The notes below the pieces were generated by a model. That model was not told where the DNA came from. It made no database searches and saw only the letters and a list, made by a program, of their open reading frames with translations. DNA of 64,000 nt from Sandaracinus amylolyticus (GTDB taxonomy: Bacteria > Myxococcota_A > Polyangia > Polyangiales > Sandaracinaceae), in NCBI RefSeq assembly GCF_021631985.1, contig NZ_CP070225.1:4340001-4404000 (forward strand). Direction: 5' to 3'. Of this stretch, positions 38,038 through 47,390 are shown one piece after another. Every line of letters starts with the position of its first letter. Within the stretch, counting starts at the first letter, position 1. The translations under genes and the position numbers were made by a program.

Positions 38038-38743
38038 AGCTCGTCGCCTCGCGATCGCGATCGCGCTCGTCGGAGGCGCGATCGCGGTCGCGCGTCCGGC
38101 GCGAGCGCACCTCGGCCACGTGATCCTGCGCGCCGAGCGCTACCTGAAGCTCGACGCGACCGAGGACGACACGCGGCTCGTGGTCTCGCTGATGCTCGGC
38201 GCGGAGGAAGGCGAGCGCGTGCTCGCCGCCGCGGACGAGAACGGCGATCGCGAGGTCACGCGCGAGGAGTCGGATCGTTATCTCGCGCAGTGGGGCGAAG
38301 GCCTGCGCACCGAGCTGCCGGTCGAGCTCGACGGCGCGCCCGTCGAGCTCGCGTGGGGCGATGGATGGCTCGATCCGATCGGTCGCGTGCGCGAGGTGCC
38401 GCTGACGATCGAGATGGTCGCGCACCTGCCGACCGACGCGCGCGAGCACCACGTCGTGTTCGAGGACCGCATGGTGCGGCGCGAGACCTTCGATCGCACC
38501 GACGTCGCGTTCCGCGCGCACGATGGCGCGGAGATGATCGCGTGCGGCGCCGAGCGCGACCCGGCGCGCTGCGACGAGGACGAGCTCGGCATCGCGCGCG
38601 GCGGCGCGCAGCCGACGACGTTCGGGGCGCGCGTTCGTTATCCCGCGCGCAGCGAGGTGCGTACGCCGCTGGTCGCGCTCGCGGTCGGGGTCGTCGCGCT
38701 GATCGCGGGTGTGATCGCGTTCTTCGTGCGCCGGCGTCGCTGA
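38030..38743 (+). CDS. Exported membrane protein with EF-hand-like loop
   Basis: GTG start overlaps pepA by 8 bases. The signal peptide ends near ARPARA-HLGHV. Residues 68-80 give a calcium-loop pattern, DENGDREVTREE (D-x-N-G-D-x3-T-x-E-E). A beta-rich region follows, with two Cys (about 172, 181), and one C-terminal helix (VALAVGVVALIAGVIAFFV) ending in RRRR. So the protein is anchored with a periplasmic domain. The family is not identified. Confidence 0.68.
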   Translation: MREARRLAIAIALVGGAIAVARPARAHLGHVILRAERYLKLDATEDDTRLVVSLMLGAEEGERVLAAADENGDREVTREESDRYLAQWGEGLRTELPVELDGAPVELAWGDGWLDPIGRVREVPLTIEMVAHLPTDAREHHVVFEDRMVRRETFDRTDVAFRAHDGAEMIACGAERDPARCDEDELGIARGGAQPTTFGARVRYPARSEVRTPLVALAVGVVALIAGVIAFFVRRRR

Positions 38744-38758
38744 TCGACGGAACGAAGA

Positions 38759-38787
38759 AGCCCCGCCCGCTTCGCGCGGACGGGGCT
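38759..38787. terminator. Intrinsic terminator
   Basis: AGCCCCG pairs with CGGGGCT, and after one mismatch CCGC pairs with GCGG around a TTCGC loop. It lies between two convergent genes, 16 bases after the upstream stop. Confidence 0.7.
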
Positions 38788-38812
38788 CCTCGATTCGTTC
38801 ACGCGCTCGCGG

Positions 38813-40672
38813 TCAGAGGCGGAACGGATAGTTGATGGTGAACGTCGCGCGCTGGAAGCGCGGGAACGACGCACCACGCACCGCACGCGCGATGCACGAC
38901 CCGACGGGCGTGCCCGCGAACTGACCACCGACCGTCGCGTTGGTCACGCGACCCGAGGTGCCCGCGACCGAGATCGCGACCGTCGCGGTGCCGTGCTGAC
39001 CACCACCACACGCCGCGACCGCGCTCTGCACGCTGCCCATCGCGCGCACGACGTCGTCACGCGACGGCGTCTGCGGGAGCGACGAGTCACCGCCGCCTCC
39101 ACCGCCACCACCGCCGCCACCGCCGCTGCGGCCACCGCCGCCGCTGCCGCCGAGCGCACCCTGCAGGAGGCTGTCGATGTCGCTGCCGCCACCGCCGCCG
39201 CCGCTGCGACCGCTGCTGCCGCCCGACGAGCCGCCCGCCGACGCGCCACCCGACGATCCACCGCCGCCGCCGCTGGCCGCCGCCGGCTCGCTGCCGCCCG
39301 ACGAGCCGCCCGCCGACGCGCCGCGGTCACGACGACGACCGCCGCCACCACCGCTGCGTCCCTCGCTGCTGCCCTCTTCCTCGCGCGCCGCCGACGTGCC
39401 GGTCGCAGGCGCCGCGGGCGACGTCGTGCCGGTCGTTCCACCGGCCGCCGCTTCGGTGCCCGTCGCGGGGGTCGGCGTCGCCGTGCCCGGCACCGCCGTC
39501 GTTCCCGGCACCGCCGTCGCGCCCGGAGCCGCCGCCGCCGCTGCGCCCGGCGCCAGCGCGCCCGCAGCCGCCGTGTCCGCCGCCGCGATCGTCGCGGGAT
39601 CGGGCTGGTTCGACATCACGACGACGATCGCGATCGCCGCCACGAGGATGCAGCCGCCCAGGATCGACATGCCGATCACGAGGCCCTTGCCGCCGCCCTC
39701 TTCCTTCTTCTCGGGGATGATCACCGGCGCGCCGAGCGCCGATCCGAGGCCCGGCGATGCCGTGCCGATGCTGAGGAGATCGTCGACCCGCGCCGGCGAA
39801 GCCGCGGGCGCGATCCCCGGCGCCCCGCCGCCGCCCGACATGCCCGTCGCGCTCGCGAGCGCGCGGATGTCGATCAGGCCCGAGCCCTCACCCGCCGCCA
39901 TGCCCGGTCGCGATGCCGCGCCCGATGACGACGCCGCCGACGCCTTCGCGCCGCTCGACGACGAGCTCGCCGATGCACCGGGGCTCGACCCGCCCGTCGC
40001 GAGCGCCTGGAGGTTCGAGAGCGAGAACAGCACCGAGTTCTCGTTGCGCGCGCCGGTCATCGCCTGGTTCGCGCTCACGCGCGGGCTCGGCGCCGACGCG
40101 ACCACGTCGTCGTCGTCCCCGCCGCCACCGAACGGGCTGCCACCGCCGAACGGGCTCGCCGACTCGCTCTGCGCGAAGAGATCCGCGCCCGCATCCGAGC
40201 CCGTGGACGCCGCCGGTGCCGGCTTGCTCGCAGGCGCCGCCGCGGCCTCGGCGAACGGATCGTCGCTCGGCGCCGCGTCGCCACCACCGGCCCCGCCACC
40301 GCCCGGGTTCATGATCGCCTGGACCAGCTCTTCGATGTCCTGCGCCGGCTTCCAGTCGTCGTAGCCCTCGCGCCACACGTACGCGTCCCACGCGATCGTG
40401 TTCGCCGAGATCATCTGGCCGAGCTGCGCGGGCGAGAACGGGCCCTGCTGCTCGCCCTCGACGACCACGTGCCACACGGCCTCGCCGCCGTAGTCGAAGT
40501 TGCCGGCCGGCGCCGCTCCACCAGGGGCCGCGCTCTCCTGCGACGACGACTGATCACCGCGCACGACGATCGCCGCGCCGCACTTCTTGCACCGGATCTT
40601 GAAGACCCGGCCCGCCACCTTTTCGTCGGCAATCGAGTACTTGGCGCCACAGCTGTCGCAGACGATTTTCAT
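38813..40672 (-). CDS. Zinc-ribbon, GYF_2 and AgmX/PglI-tail membrane protein
   Basis: The 619-residue protein starts with an MJ0042-type zinc ribbon (CDSCGAKY...CKKCG, residues 5-33). It then has a GYF_2-like domain (about 60-120, WHVVVEGEQQGPFSPAQLGQ), a long Ala/Ser/Gly linker, and one transmembrane helix near 325-348 (GMSILGGCILVAAIAIVVVM). A very Ser/Gly-rich region (~370-525) follows. The final ~85 residues form the AgmX/PglI C-terminal domain, TonB-C-like (DDVVRAMGSVQSAVAACGG ... FTINYPFRL). AgmX and PglI were found as gliding-motility proteins of Myxococcus. The tail reaches the periplasm and may touch outer-membrane partners. Confidence 0.82.
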   Translation of the reverse strand: MKIVCDSCGAKYSIADEKVAGRVFKIRCKKCGAAIVVRGDQSSSQESAAPGGAAPAGNFDYGGEAVWHVVVEGEQQGPFSPAQLGQMISANTIAWDAYVWREGYDDWKPAQDIEELVQAIMNPGGGGAGGGDAAPSDDPFAEAAAAPASKPAPAASTGSDAGADLFAQSESASPFGGGSPFGGGGDDDDVVASAPSPRVSANQAMTGARNENSVLFSLSNLQALATGGSSPGASASSSSSGAKASAASSSGAASRPGMAAGEGSGLIDIRALASATGMSGGGGAPGIAPAASPARVDDLLSIGTASPGLGSALGAPVIIPEKKEEGGGKGLVIGMSILGGCILVAAIAIVVVMSNQPDPATIAAADTAAAGALAPGAAAAAAPGATAVPGTTAVPGTATPTPATGTEAAAGGTTGTTSPAAPATGTSAAREEEGSSEGRSGGGGGRRRDRGASAGGSSGGSEPAAASGGGGGSSGGASAGGSSGGSSGRSGGGGGGSDIDSLLQGALGGSGGGGRSGGGGGGGGGGGGDSSLPQTPSRDDVVRAMGSVQSAVAACGGGQHGTATVAISVAGTSGRVTNATVGGQFAGTPVGSCIARAVRGASFPRFQRATFTINYPFRL

Positions 40673-40863
40673 CTCGGTGATCCCCTCGATCGGTCGAATG
40701 GCCTGGTCCCCCGAGCACCAAAACAGCTCGGAACGATGGCGGAGCGGCCCGAAAGCGCGTGCGAGGATACCCGTCCCGCATCGCGGCGATCAAGCTCGGC
40801 TCACATCTCGTTCGGCCTGATAGAACCGACGACGCGCACACCCTTGGGTGTAGCGATCATGCC

Positions 40864-42249
40864 TCAGGTCAACGTCGTCCCGTCCTTGCCGCAGAAGCGG
40901 GTCGTCGCGGGATATCGAGTGCCGCAGACCGGGCAGATCTTCTCGCTCGCGCCCGTGCTCGCGACCTTCCCGGCGGCGAAGTCCGCATAGGCGACGAGCG
41001 GAGTGCCGTCGACCGAGCAGGTCGTCGCGTCGGGCGGATATCCACGACGGCACGTCGGGCAGATCTTCGGCTCGCCGCTCGCGACCGGCGCAGGCGCGAT
41101 CGGAGCCGGTGCGATCGGCGCGATCGGCGGCGCCTCGTGGACCTCGCTCGCGACGATCGGCCGCTCCTTCTTCTTCTTGCGACGACGCCCGACCACCACG
41201 AGCCCGATGCTCGCCACGACGACCATCACGAGCCCGAGCACCGCGCCGGCGACGAGCCAGCCCGGCGTGCCGCGCGCCGCCCCCTCACTGCGTGCCGCGA
41301 CGCGCGCCGCCTCTTCCGATGTGCTCTCCGCATCGCCGAGCGTCACCGCGCCGCCGCCCTCGGCGCGCCGCGCGATCAGATCCGAGAGGTCCGGCGTCCG
41401 CACCTGCACGCGCGCCTGCGCCTCCATCGACCCATCACGCGCGACGATCGTGAATTCACCCTCGCCCTCCGCTGCGCTCGCCGCGGCCTCGAAGCAGCTG
41501 CCGCGGAGCTGTCCCGTCGCGCCCGGCGGCGTGCGGAGCTCGAGCCGCGGCGATCGCCCGCGGATCGCGCATCCGTTCGCGTCGACCACACGCGCGCTCA
41601 GGCACACGCGACCGCCCGGCTCGAGCGTCGTCTGCGCCGGTCGCAACGAGATGCGCGCGGGCGCGCCCGGGGTGCACGCGGGCTCGCGCTCCGGCTCGGG
41701 CGTGGGCGTCGGAGTCGGCTCGGGCTCGGGCGTCGGGCTCGCGCCGCCGGTGCGCTCGAACGTCTGCGTCGACGTGATCGTCGCGCGGCACGACGACTCG
41801 TTGAGCTGCCAGTCGTAGCGGCTCACGTCGCGGAACTCGATCCGCTCGGTACCCTCGGCGCGCAGGGTGTACTGCCCGGTCTCGGCGCGCGGATCGTCGT
41901 CCGGCGTGCGGCAGACGATCCGCCACGTGCCCGACTGGAAGCTCGACGACACGCGCCGCACCGACGCGTTCTCGCTCCAGCAACCGCGCGTGCTGCGCGC
42001 CGGGCGCCCCTGGAACGTCAGATCGTCGCCCGACTGCGTGACGTGCACCGTCGATCCACCGGGCACCGTCGTCGACTCCGGGCGCGGCCCGCAGTCACCG
42101 CCCCAGCTCTCGACCTGCACGTCGATGCGCATCGGCCCGGCGCGCCAGTCGCCCTCGTAGGGCCCGTCCGCACGCGCGCTCGATGCTGCGCTCGCGATCA
42201 CGACGGCCGCGACCAGCGCGACCCAACCCCGACGATCCCCGACGCTCAC
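40864..42249 (-). CDS. Exported membrane protein with two C-terminal zinc ribbons
   Basis: I propose GTG 42249; no clear ribosome-binding site. A signal peptide (GWVALVAAVVIASAASSARA) is followed by a Cys-containing beta domain (~30-185) and a Pro/Glu/Thr linker. A second beta domain follows (RISLRPAQTTLEPGGRVCLS). One transmembrane helix (VAGAVLGLVMVVVASIGLVV) ends in RRRKKKK, so the C-terminus is cytosolic. It carries two C-x2-C...C zinc ribbons (CPTCRRGYPPDATTCSVDG and CPVCGTRYPATTRFCGKDG). The family is unknown. It links an outside domain with an inside metal module. Confidence 0.7.
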   Translation of the reverse strand: MSVGDRRGWVALVAAVVIASAASSARADGPYEGDWRAGPMRIDVQVESWGGDCGPRPESTTVPGGSTVHVTQSGDDLTFQGRPARSTRGCWSENASVRRVSSSFQSGTWRIVCRTPDDDPRAETGQYTLRAEGTERIEFRDVSRYDWQLNESSCRATITSTQTFERTGGASPTPEPEPTPTPTPEPEREPACTPGAPARISLRPAQTTLEPGGRVCLSARVVDANGCAIRGRSPRLELRTPPGATGQLRGSCFEAAASAAEGEGEFTIVARDGSMEAQARVQVRTPDLSDLIARRAEGGGAVTLGDAESTSEEAARVAARSEGAARGTPGWLVAGAVLGLVMVVVASIGLVVVGRRRKKKKERPIVASEVHEAPPIAPIAPAPIAPAPVASGEPKICPTCRRGYPPDATTCSVDGTPLVAYADFAAGKVASTGASEKICPVCGTRYPATTRFCGKDGTTLT

Positions 42250-42289
42250 CGGGGCGCAACATACCAACGTTCGACCGACGGAACACGAA

Positions 42290-42317
42290 ACCGCGCGCAG
42301 CTCACGCCGCGCGCGGT
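42290..42317 (-). terminator. Possible terminator after etfA
   Basis: ACCGCGCG and its complement form an 8-bp stem with a 12-base loop, about 105 bases past the etfA stop on the minus strand, followed by TTTCGTG. The poor tail makes this tentative. Confidence 0.35.
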
Positions 42318-42421
42318 CCCGTTCGAGCGCTCGAGAATCGGCTCGCCCGCCGTCCCCTACCGTCCGCGCGCTTCGCGCGCTCCGGTCCGGGACCTGCGGG
42401 ACGAGCACTTCGGCAAAGGGC

Positions 42422-43396
42422 TCAGCCCTTCGCCTTCTGGATCTCGCTCGTCAGCTCGGGCACGACCTGGAAGAGATCGCCTACCAGGAAGTAGTCGGCG
42501 ACCGACGCGATCGGCGCTTCCTTGTCCTTGTTGATCGCGACGATCACCTTCGAGCCCTTCATGCCCGCGAGGTGCTGGATCGCGCCGCTGATGCCGATTG
42601 CGAGGTAGAGCTTCGGCGCGACGACCTTGCCGGTCTGACCGACCTGCAGATCGTTCGGCACGTAGCCCGCGTCCGCCGCCGCGCGCGACGCGCCCATCGC
42701 CGCGCCGAGCGTGTCGACGAGCGGCTCGAGCACGCTCTTGAAGTTCTCCGCGCTCTTCAGCGCGCGACCGCCCGACACGACGATCTCCGCCTCGGTGAGC
42801 TCGGGGCGCTCGCTCTTCTGCGACTCGAGCGACACGAACTCCACGCGCGCCGCCGCGCCGTCCTCGGCGATCGAGACCGACTCGGTGTCGCTCGATCCAC
42901 CGCTCTCCGCCGCCGCCTCGAACTCGGTCTGACGCACGGTGACCACCTGGATCGGCGTCTCGACCGTGCAGTAGCCGAACACGTTGCCGGCGTACATCGG
43001 GCGGCGATAGACGATCTTCCCGCCGTCGACCGCGACGCTCGCGATGTCGCTCGCGACGCCCGCCTCGAGGCGCGCCGCGACGCGCGGCGCCAGGTCCTTG
43101 CCGTACGTCGTCGCCGTCGCCGTCACGACGCCGTAGTCACCGCTCTTCGCGACCTCGGCGACCGTCGGCGCGTACTTCTCGGCGACGTACCCGCCCTCGA
43201 CCTCGGCGGTGAAGATCTTGCGCGCGCCGAAGCCCGAGAGCTGCGACGCCGCGTTCTCCGCGCCCTCGCCGATCGCGAGGATGTCGAACGAGCCGCCCGT
43301 TCCCTCGGCGACCTGCTTGGCGAAGTTGACCGCGCTCAGCGTGCTGCGGCGCATCCCACCTTCGAGGAGCTCCGCGACCACCAGGACATCCGTCAT
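42422..43396 (-). CDS. etfA: Electron transfer flavoprotein, alpha subunit
   Basis: EtfA binds FAD and, with EtfB, passes electrons from acyl-CoA dehydrogenases to the quinone pool. The 324 residues show the FAD-binding C-terminal domain: [71 protein letters not shown] and the terminal [12 protein letters not shown]. It lies 32 bases after etfB in the same transcript. Confidence 0.94.
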   Translation of the reverse strand: MTDVLVVAELLEGGMRRSTLSAVNFAKQVAEGTGGSFDILAIGEGAENAASQLSGFGARKIFTAEVEGGYVAEKYAPTVAEVAKSGDYGVVTATATTYGKDLAPRVAARLEAGVASDIASVAVDGGKIVYRRPMYAGNVFGYCTVETPIQVVTVRQTEFEAAAESGGSSDTESVSIAEDGAAARVEFVSLESQKSERPELTEAEIVVSGGRALKSAENFKSVLEPLVDTLGAAMGASRAAADAGYVPNDLQVGQTGKVVAPKLYLAIGISGAIQHLAGMKGSKVIVAINKDKEAPIASVADYFLVGDLFQVVPELTSEIQKAKG

Positions 43397-43428
43397 GTTC
43401 CCGTCTCCTTACTTTCTCGCGGTGGCTC

Positions 43429-44262
43429 TCAGAGGACCTTCGCCTCGGTGCGGAGCTTCGTGACGAGCTCCTGCACCGACTCGACGTACTTGACCTGGCC
43501 CGAGCGCGCGGGCGGCAGCTCGAACTTCGAGTACTTCACGACGGGCGCGCTCGTGACGCCGAGATCCGCGAGCGACTTGACGTCGATCGGCTTCTTCTTG
43601 GCGGCCATGATGCCCTTGAGCGACGCGTACCGCGCGCCCTCGTTGTACTTGTGGGTGTCCGGCGTCTTGCCGTTCTTCACCGCGGCCGGCGACACGATGC
43701 GCAGGTCGACCGTCACGACGGCGGGCAGCGTCACCTTCAGCGTGAGCACGCCGGTGTCGACCTCGCGGCCGACCGTCAGCGTCTTGCCGCTCGCGTCGGC
43801 CTCGATCGCCATCGCGAACGTCGCCATCGGCCAGCCGAGCAGCTCCGCGAGCATCTGGCCCGCGGTGTTCGAGTCACCGTCGACCGCCTGCTTGCCCATC
43901 AGCACGAGGTCGGGCTTCTCCGCGTCGACGAGCGCCTTGAGCGCCTTCGCGACCACGCTCGAGTCGAGCTGATCGTCGGTCGCCTTGATCTGCACGCCGC
44001 GGTCCGCGCCCATCGCGAGCGGCTGGCGCAGCGTCGTCTGCACGTCGTCCGGCCCGAGGCTCACCACGACGACCTCGCCGAGCTTCTCGCCGCTCGCGCC
44101 GTTCTCGTTGATGCGAAGCGCGGCCTCGACGGCGTACTCGTCGAACGGGTTCAGCTTCCACTCGAGCCCGTCCGACGTCACGCGCTGACCGTCGGGCGAG
44201 ACCTTCACCTTGTTCGCGTTGTCCGGATCGGCGACGCGCTTGACGGGAACGAGGATTTTCAC
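43429..44262 (-). CDS. etfB: Electron transfer flavoprotein, beta subunit
   Basis: EtfB is the AMP-binding partner of EtfA. GTG 44262 has AGGAGG 6-7 bases upstream, giving 277 residues beginning VKILVPVKRVADPDNANK. Other landmarks are NPFDEYAVEAALRINE, ADRGVQIKATDD and LVLMGKQAVDGDSNTAGQML, the signature region. The TetR gene lies 108 bases upstream on the same strand, and a palindrome sits in the gap. Confidence 0.94.
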   Translation of the reverse strand: MKILVPVKRVADPDNANKVKVSPDGQRVTSDGLEWKLNPFDEYAVEAALRINENGASGEKLGEVVVVSLGPDDVQTTLRQPLAMGADRGVQIKATDDQLDSSVVAKALKALVDAEKPDLVLMGKQAVDGDSNTAGQMLAELLGWPMATFAMAIEADASGKTLTVGREVDTGVLTLKVTLPAVVTVDLRIVSPAAVKNGKTPDTHKYNEGARYASLKGIMAAKKKPIDVKSLADLGVTSAPVVKYSKFELPPARSGQVKYVESVQELVTKLRTEAKVL

Positions 44263-44307
44263 GTGAGCCCTCCTACGGGACGAATCGAGGAAGAAGCAGG
44301 CGACTCT

Positions 44308-44323
44308 GCACCTCGTGAGGTGC
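44308..44323. promoter_or_regulatory. 16-bp palindrome upstream of etfB
   Basis: GCACCTCGTGAGGTGC, with a 7-bp arm on each side of GT, lies 45 bases upstream of the etfB start, inside the TetR-etfB gap. It may be an operator or a short hairpin in the leader. It differs from the FadR-type site in the TetR gene. Confidence 0.4.
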
Positions 44324-44370
44324 GTCACCAACGAAAACCAGCGGCGATGTAGAAGCCACGACGCAGTGTG

Positions 44371-45102
44371 TCAAGCACGGTCTGCGTTGCGGCGAACACC
44401 CTCTAGAAACACGCTCGCAACCTGCGACGCAGCGCGATGGAGCTGGCCCGATTCGCCTCCTCCACCGAGCGCCCAAGTCACCGCGACACCATCGAGCGCG
44501 CCCCACAATGCGCGCGCGAGGATGCGCGGATTCAGATCGGGACGAACGACCCCTTCTCGTTGTCCCTGCGCGACGAGCCCCGCGATCACCTCGAGGTACT
44601 CGGTGAAGAGCGGCGTCGCGTACTGCTTCAGCAATCGCGACGACTGCCGCAGGTTCACCGTCACGACCTCCGCGAGGTCGCGCTGACCTTCGAGCAGACC
44701 GAGCTGCAGCTCGATCACGCGCCGGAACTTCTCGTCGAAGGTGCCGCCCTGCTCGAGCTCGCTGCGCAGCACCTTGATGAGCTTCGAGATGCGGTCCTCG
44801 AAGATCGAGACGAGGACGTCGTCCTTGTTCTTGAAATAGAGGTAGATGGTGCCGTCGGCGACGCCCGCGGCCTTCGCGATCTCGCTGACGCGCGTGGCGT
44901 AGAAGCCCTTGCGCGCGAACACGCGAATGGCGGCGCGCAGGATGCGCTCGCGCTTGTCGGGACCGCCGCGATCGGAGGCGCGCTTGCCCCGCGACTTCGT
45001 GGCGCGCGCGGGCGGGGCCTCCTCCTCGCCCTCTTCCCCCGCGCTGAATGGCCGTTCATTCGGCACGCGCGGGCGTATGCCACGCGCGTGGCGGAGGGTC
45101 AA
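44371..45102 (-). CDS. TetR-family regulator, FadR-like, next to etfBA
   Basis: The N-terminal helix-turn-helix spans about 50-95 (ERILRAAIRVFARKGFYATR, SEIAKAAGVADGTIYLYFKN). The C-terminal ligand domain resembles acyl-CoA-responding TetR proteins. I keep the TTG at 45102 because it overlaps the upstream stop as TTGA; GTG 45066 is an alternative. The first ~45 residues are a low-complexity acidic/basic extension. A FadR-type palindrome lies within the first codons. With etfBA downstream, this is probably a fatty-acid-degradation repressor and is autoregulated (inference). Confidence 0.82.
   Translation of the reverse strand: MTLRHARGIRPRVPNERPFSAGEEGEEEAPPARATKSRGKRASDRGGPDKRERILRAAIRVFARKGFYATRVSEIAKAAGVADGTIYLYFKNKDDVLVSIFEDRISKLIKVLRSELEQGGTFDEKFRRVIELQLGLLEGQRDLAEVVTVNLRQSSRLLKQYATPLFTEYLEVIAGLVAQGQREGVVRPDLNPRILARALWGALDGVAVTWALGGGGESGQLHRAASQVASVFLEGVRRNADRA
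45045..45062. promoter_or_regulatory. FadR-type palindromic operator
   Basis: TGAATGGCCGTTCATTCG matches the outer half-sites TGAATG...TCATTC of the Bacillus FadR/YsiA operator (consensus TGAATGANTANTCATTCA, recalled). It covers codons 14-20 of the TetR gene if TTG 45102 is the start. This suggests autorepression. Confidence 0.5.
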
Positions 45103-47390
45103 CGCCCGCGCTGTTCCTCGGCCGCGGGAGGACGGGCGATCACGTAACGCGGCGCACCGTCGATCAGCGCGCGCGCGGTGCGCGACGATGCGCTCTCGTC
45201 GATCGCGCGATCCTCGTCGGCCCGCGCGAGACGACGCGCCCGGGCGCGCGCGGTCGCGACGTCTCGGGCGCGCACCTCGCGCATCGCACCGATCGCGCTC
45301 GCGAGCGCTTCGTCGATCCGGGCGCGCGCCGCGTCGCGGGCGCGATCGATACGCGCAGGCAGCGCCGCGATCGTCTCTTCGTCACCACGCACCGCGATCG
45401 CGAGCCAAGCGCCCTCCGCGCCCGAGCCCGAGCGCGCCCACACGACGCGCAGCGCGGGCCCGTCGAGCGCCGCGATCCACGCATCGAGCGCCGCGCGCGC
45501 CCCCACGTCGTCGCTCGCGCGCGGCGCGAGATCACGAAGCGCGATCGTCACCTCGACACGCTCGTCGACCGAACGCACCGCGACGATCTCCTCACTGCCC
45601 ACGCTCGCGATCGCATCGCTCGCGCGCGTGCTCTCGGGCGCCGGCAGCGACACCAGACCGAGCATCGCCGCACGCGCGATCGACGTCGCATCGACCTCGC
45701 CGACGATCGCGACCGTCACCGCGCCCCGCGTCGCGAGCCTCGCCCATGCGCGCTCGATCGATCGCGGATCGATCGCAGCGAGCGAGGCGAGCGTCCCCGA
45801 CGGCGCGATCATCCCCGGCGCGCCCGGCACGAGCACCGACGCGGCGCGCGCGAGCCGCTCGCTGTCGCCGTCGAGCGAGGCGATCGCGCGAGCGCGCACC
45901 TCCTCGAGCGACGCGGGGCTCCACGCCAGTCTGCGCACGCAACGAGTGATGCTCTCGACCGCATCGAGCGCGCGCACGGGCGCGACCTCCACGCTCGCAC
46001 CGAACGAGCTCGCATCGACCCACGCCTCGGCATCGTGCGCGTCGACGCAGCGCGCGAGCAGCCGCGCGAGGAGCGCGCTGCGCCCCTGCACCCGCGCCGG
46101 CTCGTCGCGCACGCCACCCGCGATCGACACCGCGATCGCGACGCGTCCGATCGGCGCCGCACGCACGACCACGCGCGTCCCGTGCTCGTCGCGGATCGAC
46201 GTGCCCTCCGCGTCCGCCTCTTCGGTCAGCCCTTCACCGCGCGCCGCGGCATCGCTCGCGCGCGCGAGCGCCTCGATGCGGGTGCGCTCCTCGTCGCGGA
46301 TCCGCGCATCGGGATCGTCGGCGTTCGCATCGCCGCGCCCTCCGGCGATCACCGCACCGACGCCGAGCCCTCCTTCGGCGCGCTCGCTCGTGCGTGCGAC
46401 CCACCGTGCGCCGACGCGCCGCGCGAGCGAGCGCGGATCGTCCTCCGCGAGCGCATCGACGCGCTCTCCTCCGAGCGCCCGTGCGTACGTCGCGGCCGCG
46501 ATCACTTCGTCGGCATCGCGCCCGCGCAACAGCACGATCTCGCCGCCGCGCAGCGGGAACACGCTCGCGCTGCCACCTTCGAGCTCGGCCGTCGCACGCC
46601 GCGCGATCGCGAGGGCGCGCGGCACGTCGCTCACCGCGAGCGCCACGCTCGTCGCGCTCTGCTCGTCGACGTCGACGCGTGCGCCGACGCTCGGCACGAA
46701 CGCGCGCGCCGCGCGCACCCCGCTCGCGGCGGGAGCACGCACGAGCGCATCGGCGATCGCCGCGCGCACGCGCGCTTCGTCGGCATCGCCGATCACCACG
46801 AAGAGCGCGCGCGCCGGTCCGTAGTGCGTCGCGACGAAGCGCTCGACCTCCGCCCGCGTGATCGACGCGTCCGCGCTCGCCTCACCGAGCGGATCCATCC
46901 CCGCCGCATCGCCGGTGAGCGCCGCGATCGCGAGCCGATCGGCCGCACGCGCGACGTCCGCGCGAGCCCCGCGCCGCGTCGCGCGCAATCGCTCCAACGC
47001 GGCGTCGAGCGCACGCTCCTCGATCGATCGCGCCCCGAGCGCGCCCGCGAGCGCCTCGACGCACGCCTCGACCTGCGCGCTCTCGCACCCGACGTGCAGC
47101 TCGGTGCCGTCGGGGATCACGCGCGCCTCGATGCCGCGCCCTTCGGCGATCGCCCACGCTGCGACCGTCGCGATCCCGGCCGGGTCCACATCGCGCGATC
47201 CCGCGTCGATCCACAGCGACATCCAGGTGCGCCCATCGCTGGGCCGCGCGATCACCGAGAGCGACGCGTCCCCGATCGCCGCGACCTGCTCGTCCCCCGA
47301 CGAGCTCACGGCGCGTGGCACCACCGCCCGCGGCGCGCCCCCACACGCGACGAGCACCGCGCTCGCCGCGATCACACCCAGCGCACGCAT
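45099..47390 (-). CDS. Degenerate M16-family (peptidase-like) lipoprotein
   Basis: ATG 47390 overlaps the plsY stop as TGATG. The lipobox is VLVAC (Cys16). The 763 residues follow the two-domain M16 layout: strand and helix MSLWIDAGSRDVDPAGIATV, then SITRAEVERFVATHYGPARA with LFVVIGDADEARV, and a second lobe after ~400 ending in a coiled Arg/Ala-rich part. Active M16 proteases have HxxEH right after the GSR-DP-xG element. Here that place reads IATVAAWAIAEG, so the zinc site is absent. It is therefore an inactive scaffold. The start of the TetR gene overlaps its stop. Confidence 0.65.
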   Translation of the reverse strand: MRALGVIAASAVLVACGGAPRAVVPRAVSSSGDEQVAAIGDASLSVIARPSDGRTWMSLWIDAGSRDVDPAGIATVAAWAIAEGRGIEARVIPDGTELHVGCESAQVEACVEALAGALGARSIEERALDAALERLRATRRGARADVARAADRLAIAALTGDAAGMDPLGEASADASITRAEVERFVATHYGPARALFVVIGDADEARVRAAIADALVRAPAASGVRAARAFVPSVGARVDVDEQSATSVALAVSDVPRALAIARRATAELEGGSASVFPLRGGEIVLLRGRDADEVIAAATYARALGGERVDALAEDDPRSLARRVGARWVARTSERAEGGLGVGAVIAGGRGDANADDPDARIRDEERTRIEALARASDAAARGEGLTEEADAEGTSIRDEHGTRVVVRAAPIGRVAIAVSIAGGVRDEPARVQGRSALLARLLARCVDAHDAEAWVDASSFGASVEVAPVRALDAVESITRCVRRLAWSPASLEEVRARAIASLDGDSERLARAASVLVPGAPGMIAPSGTLASLAAIDPRSIERAWARLATRGAVTVAIVGEVDATSIARAAMLGLVSLPAPESTRASDAIASVGSEEIVAVRSVDERVEVTIALRDLAPRASDDVGARAALDAWIAALDGPALRVVWARSGSGAEGAWLAIAVRGDEETIAALPARIDRARDAARARIDEALASAIGAMREVRARDVATARARARRLARADEDRAIDESASSRTARALIDGAPRYVIARPPAAEEQRGR

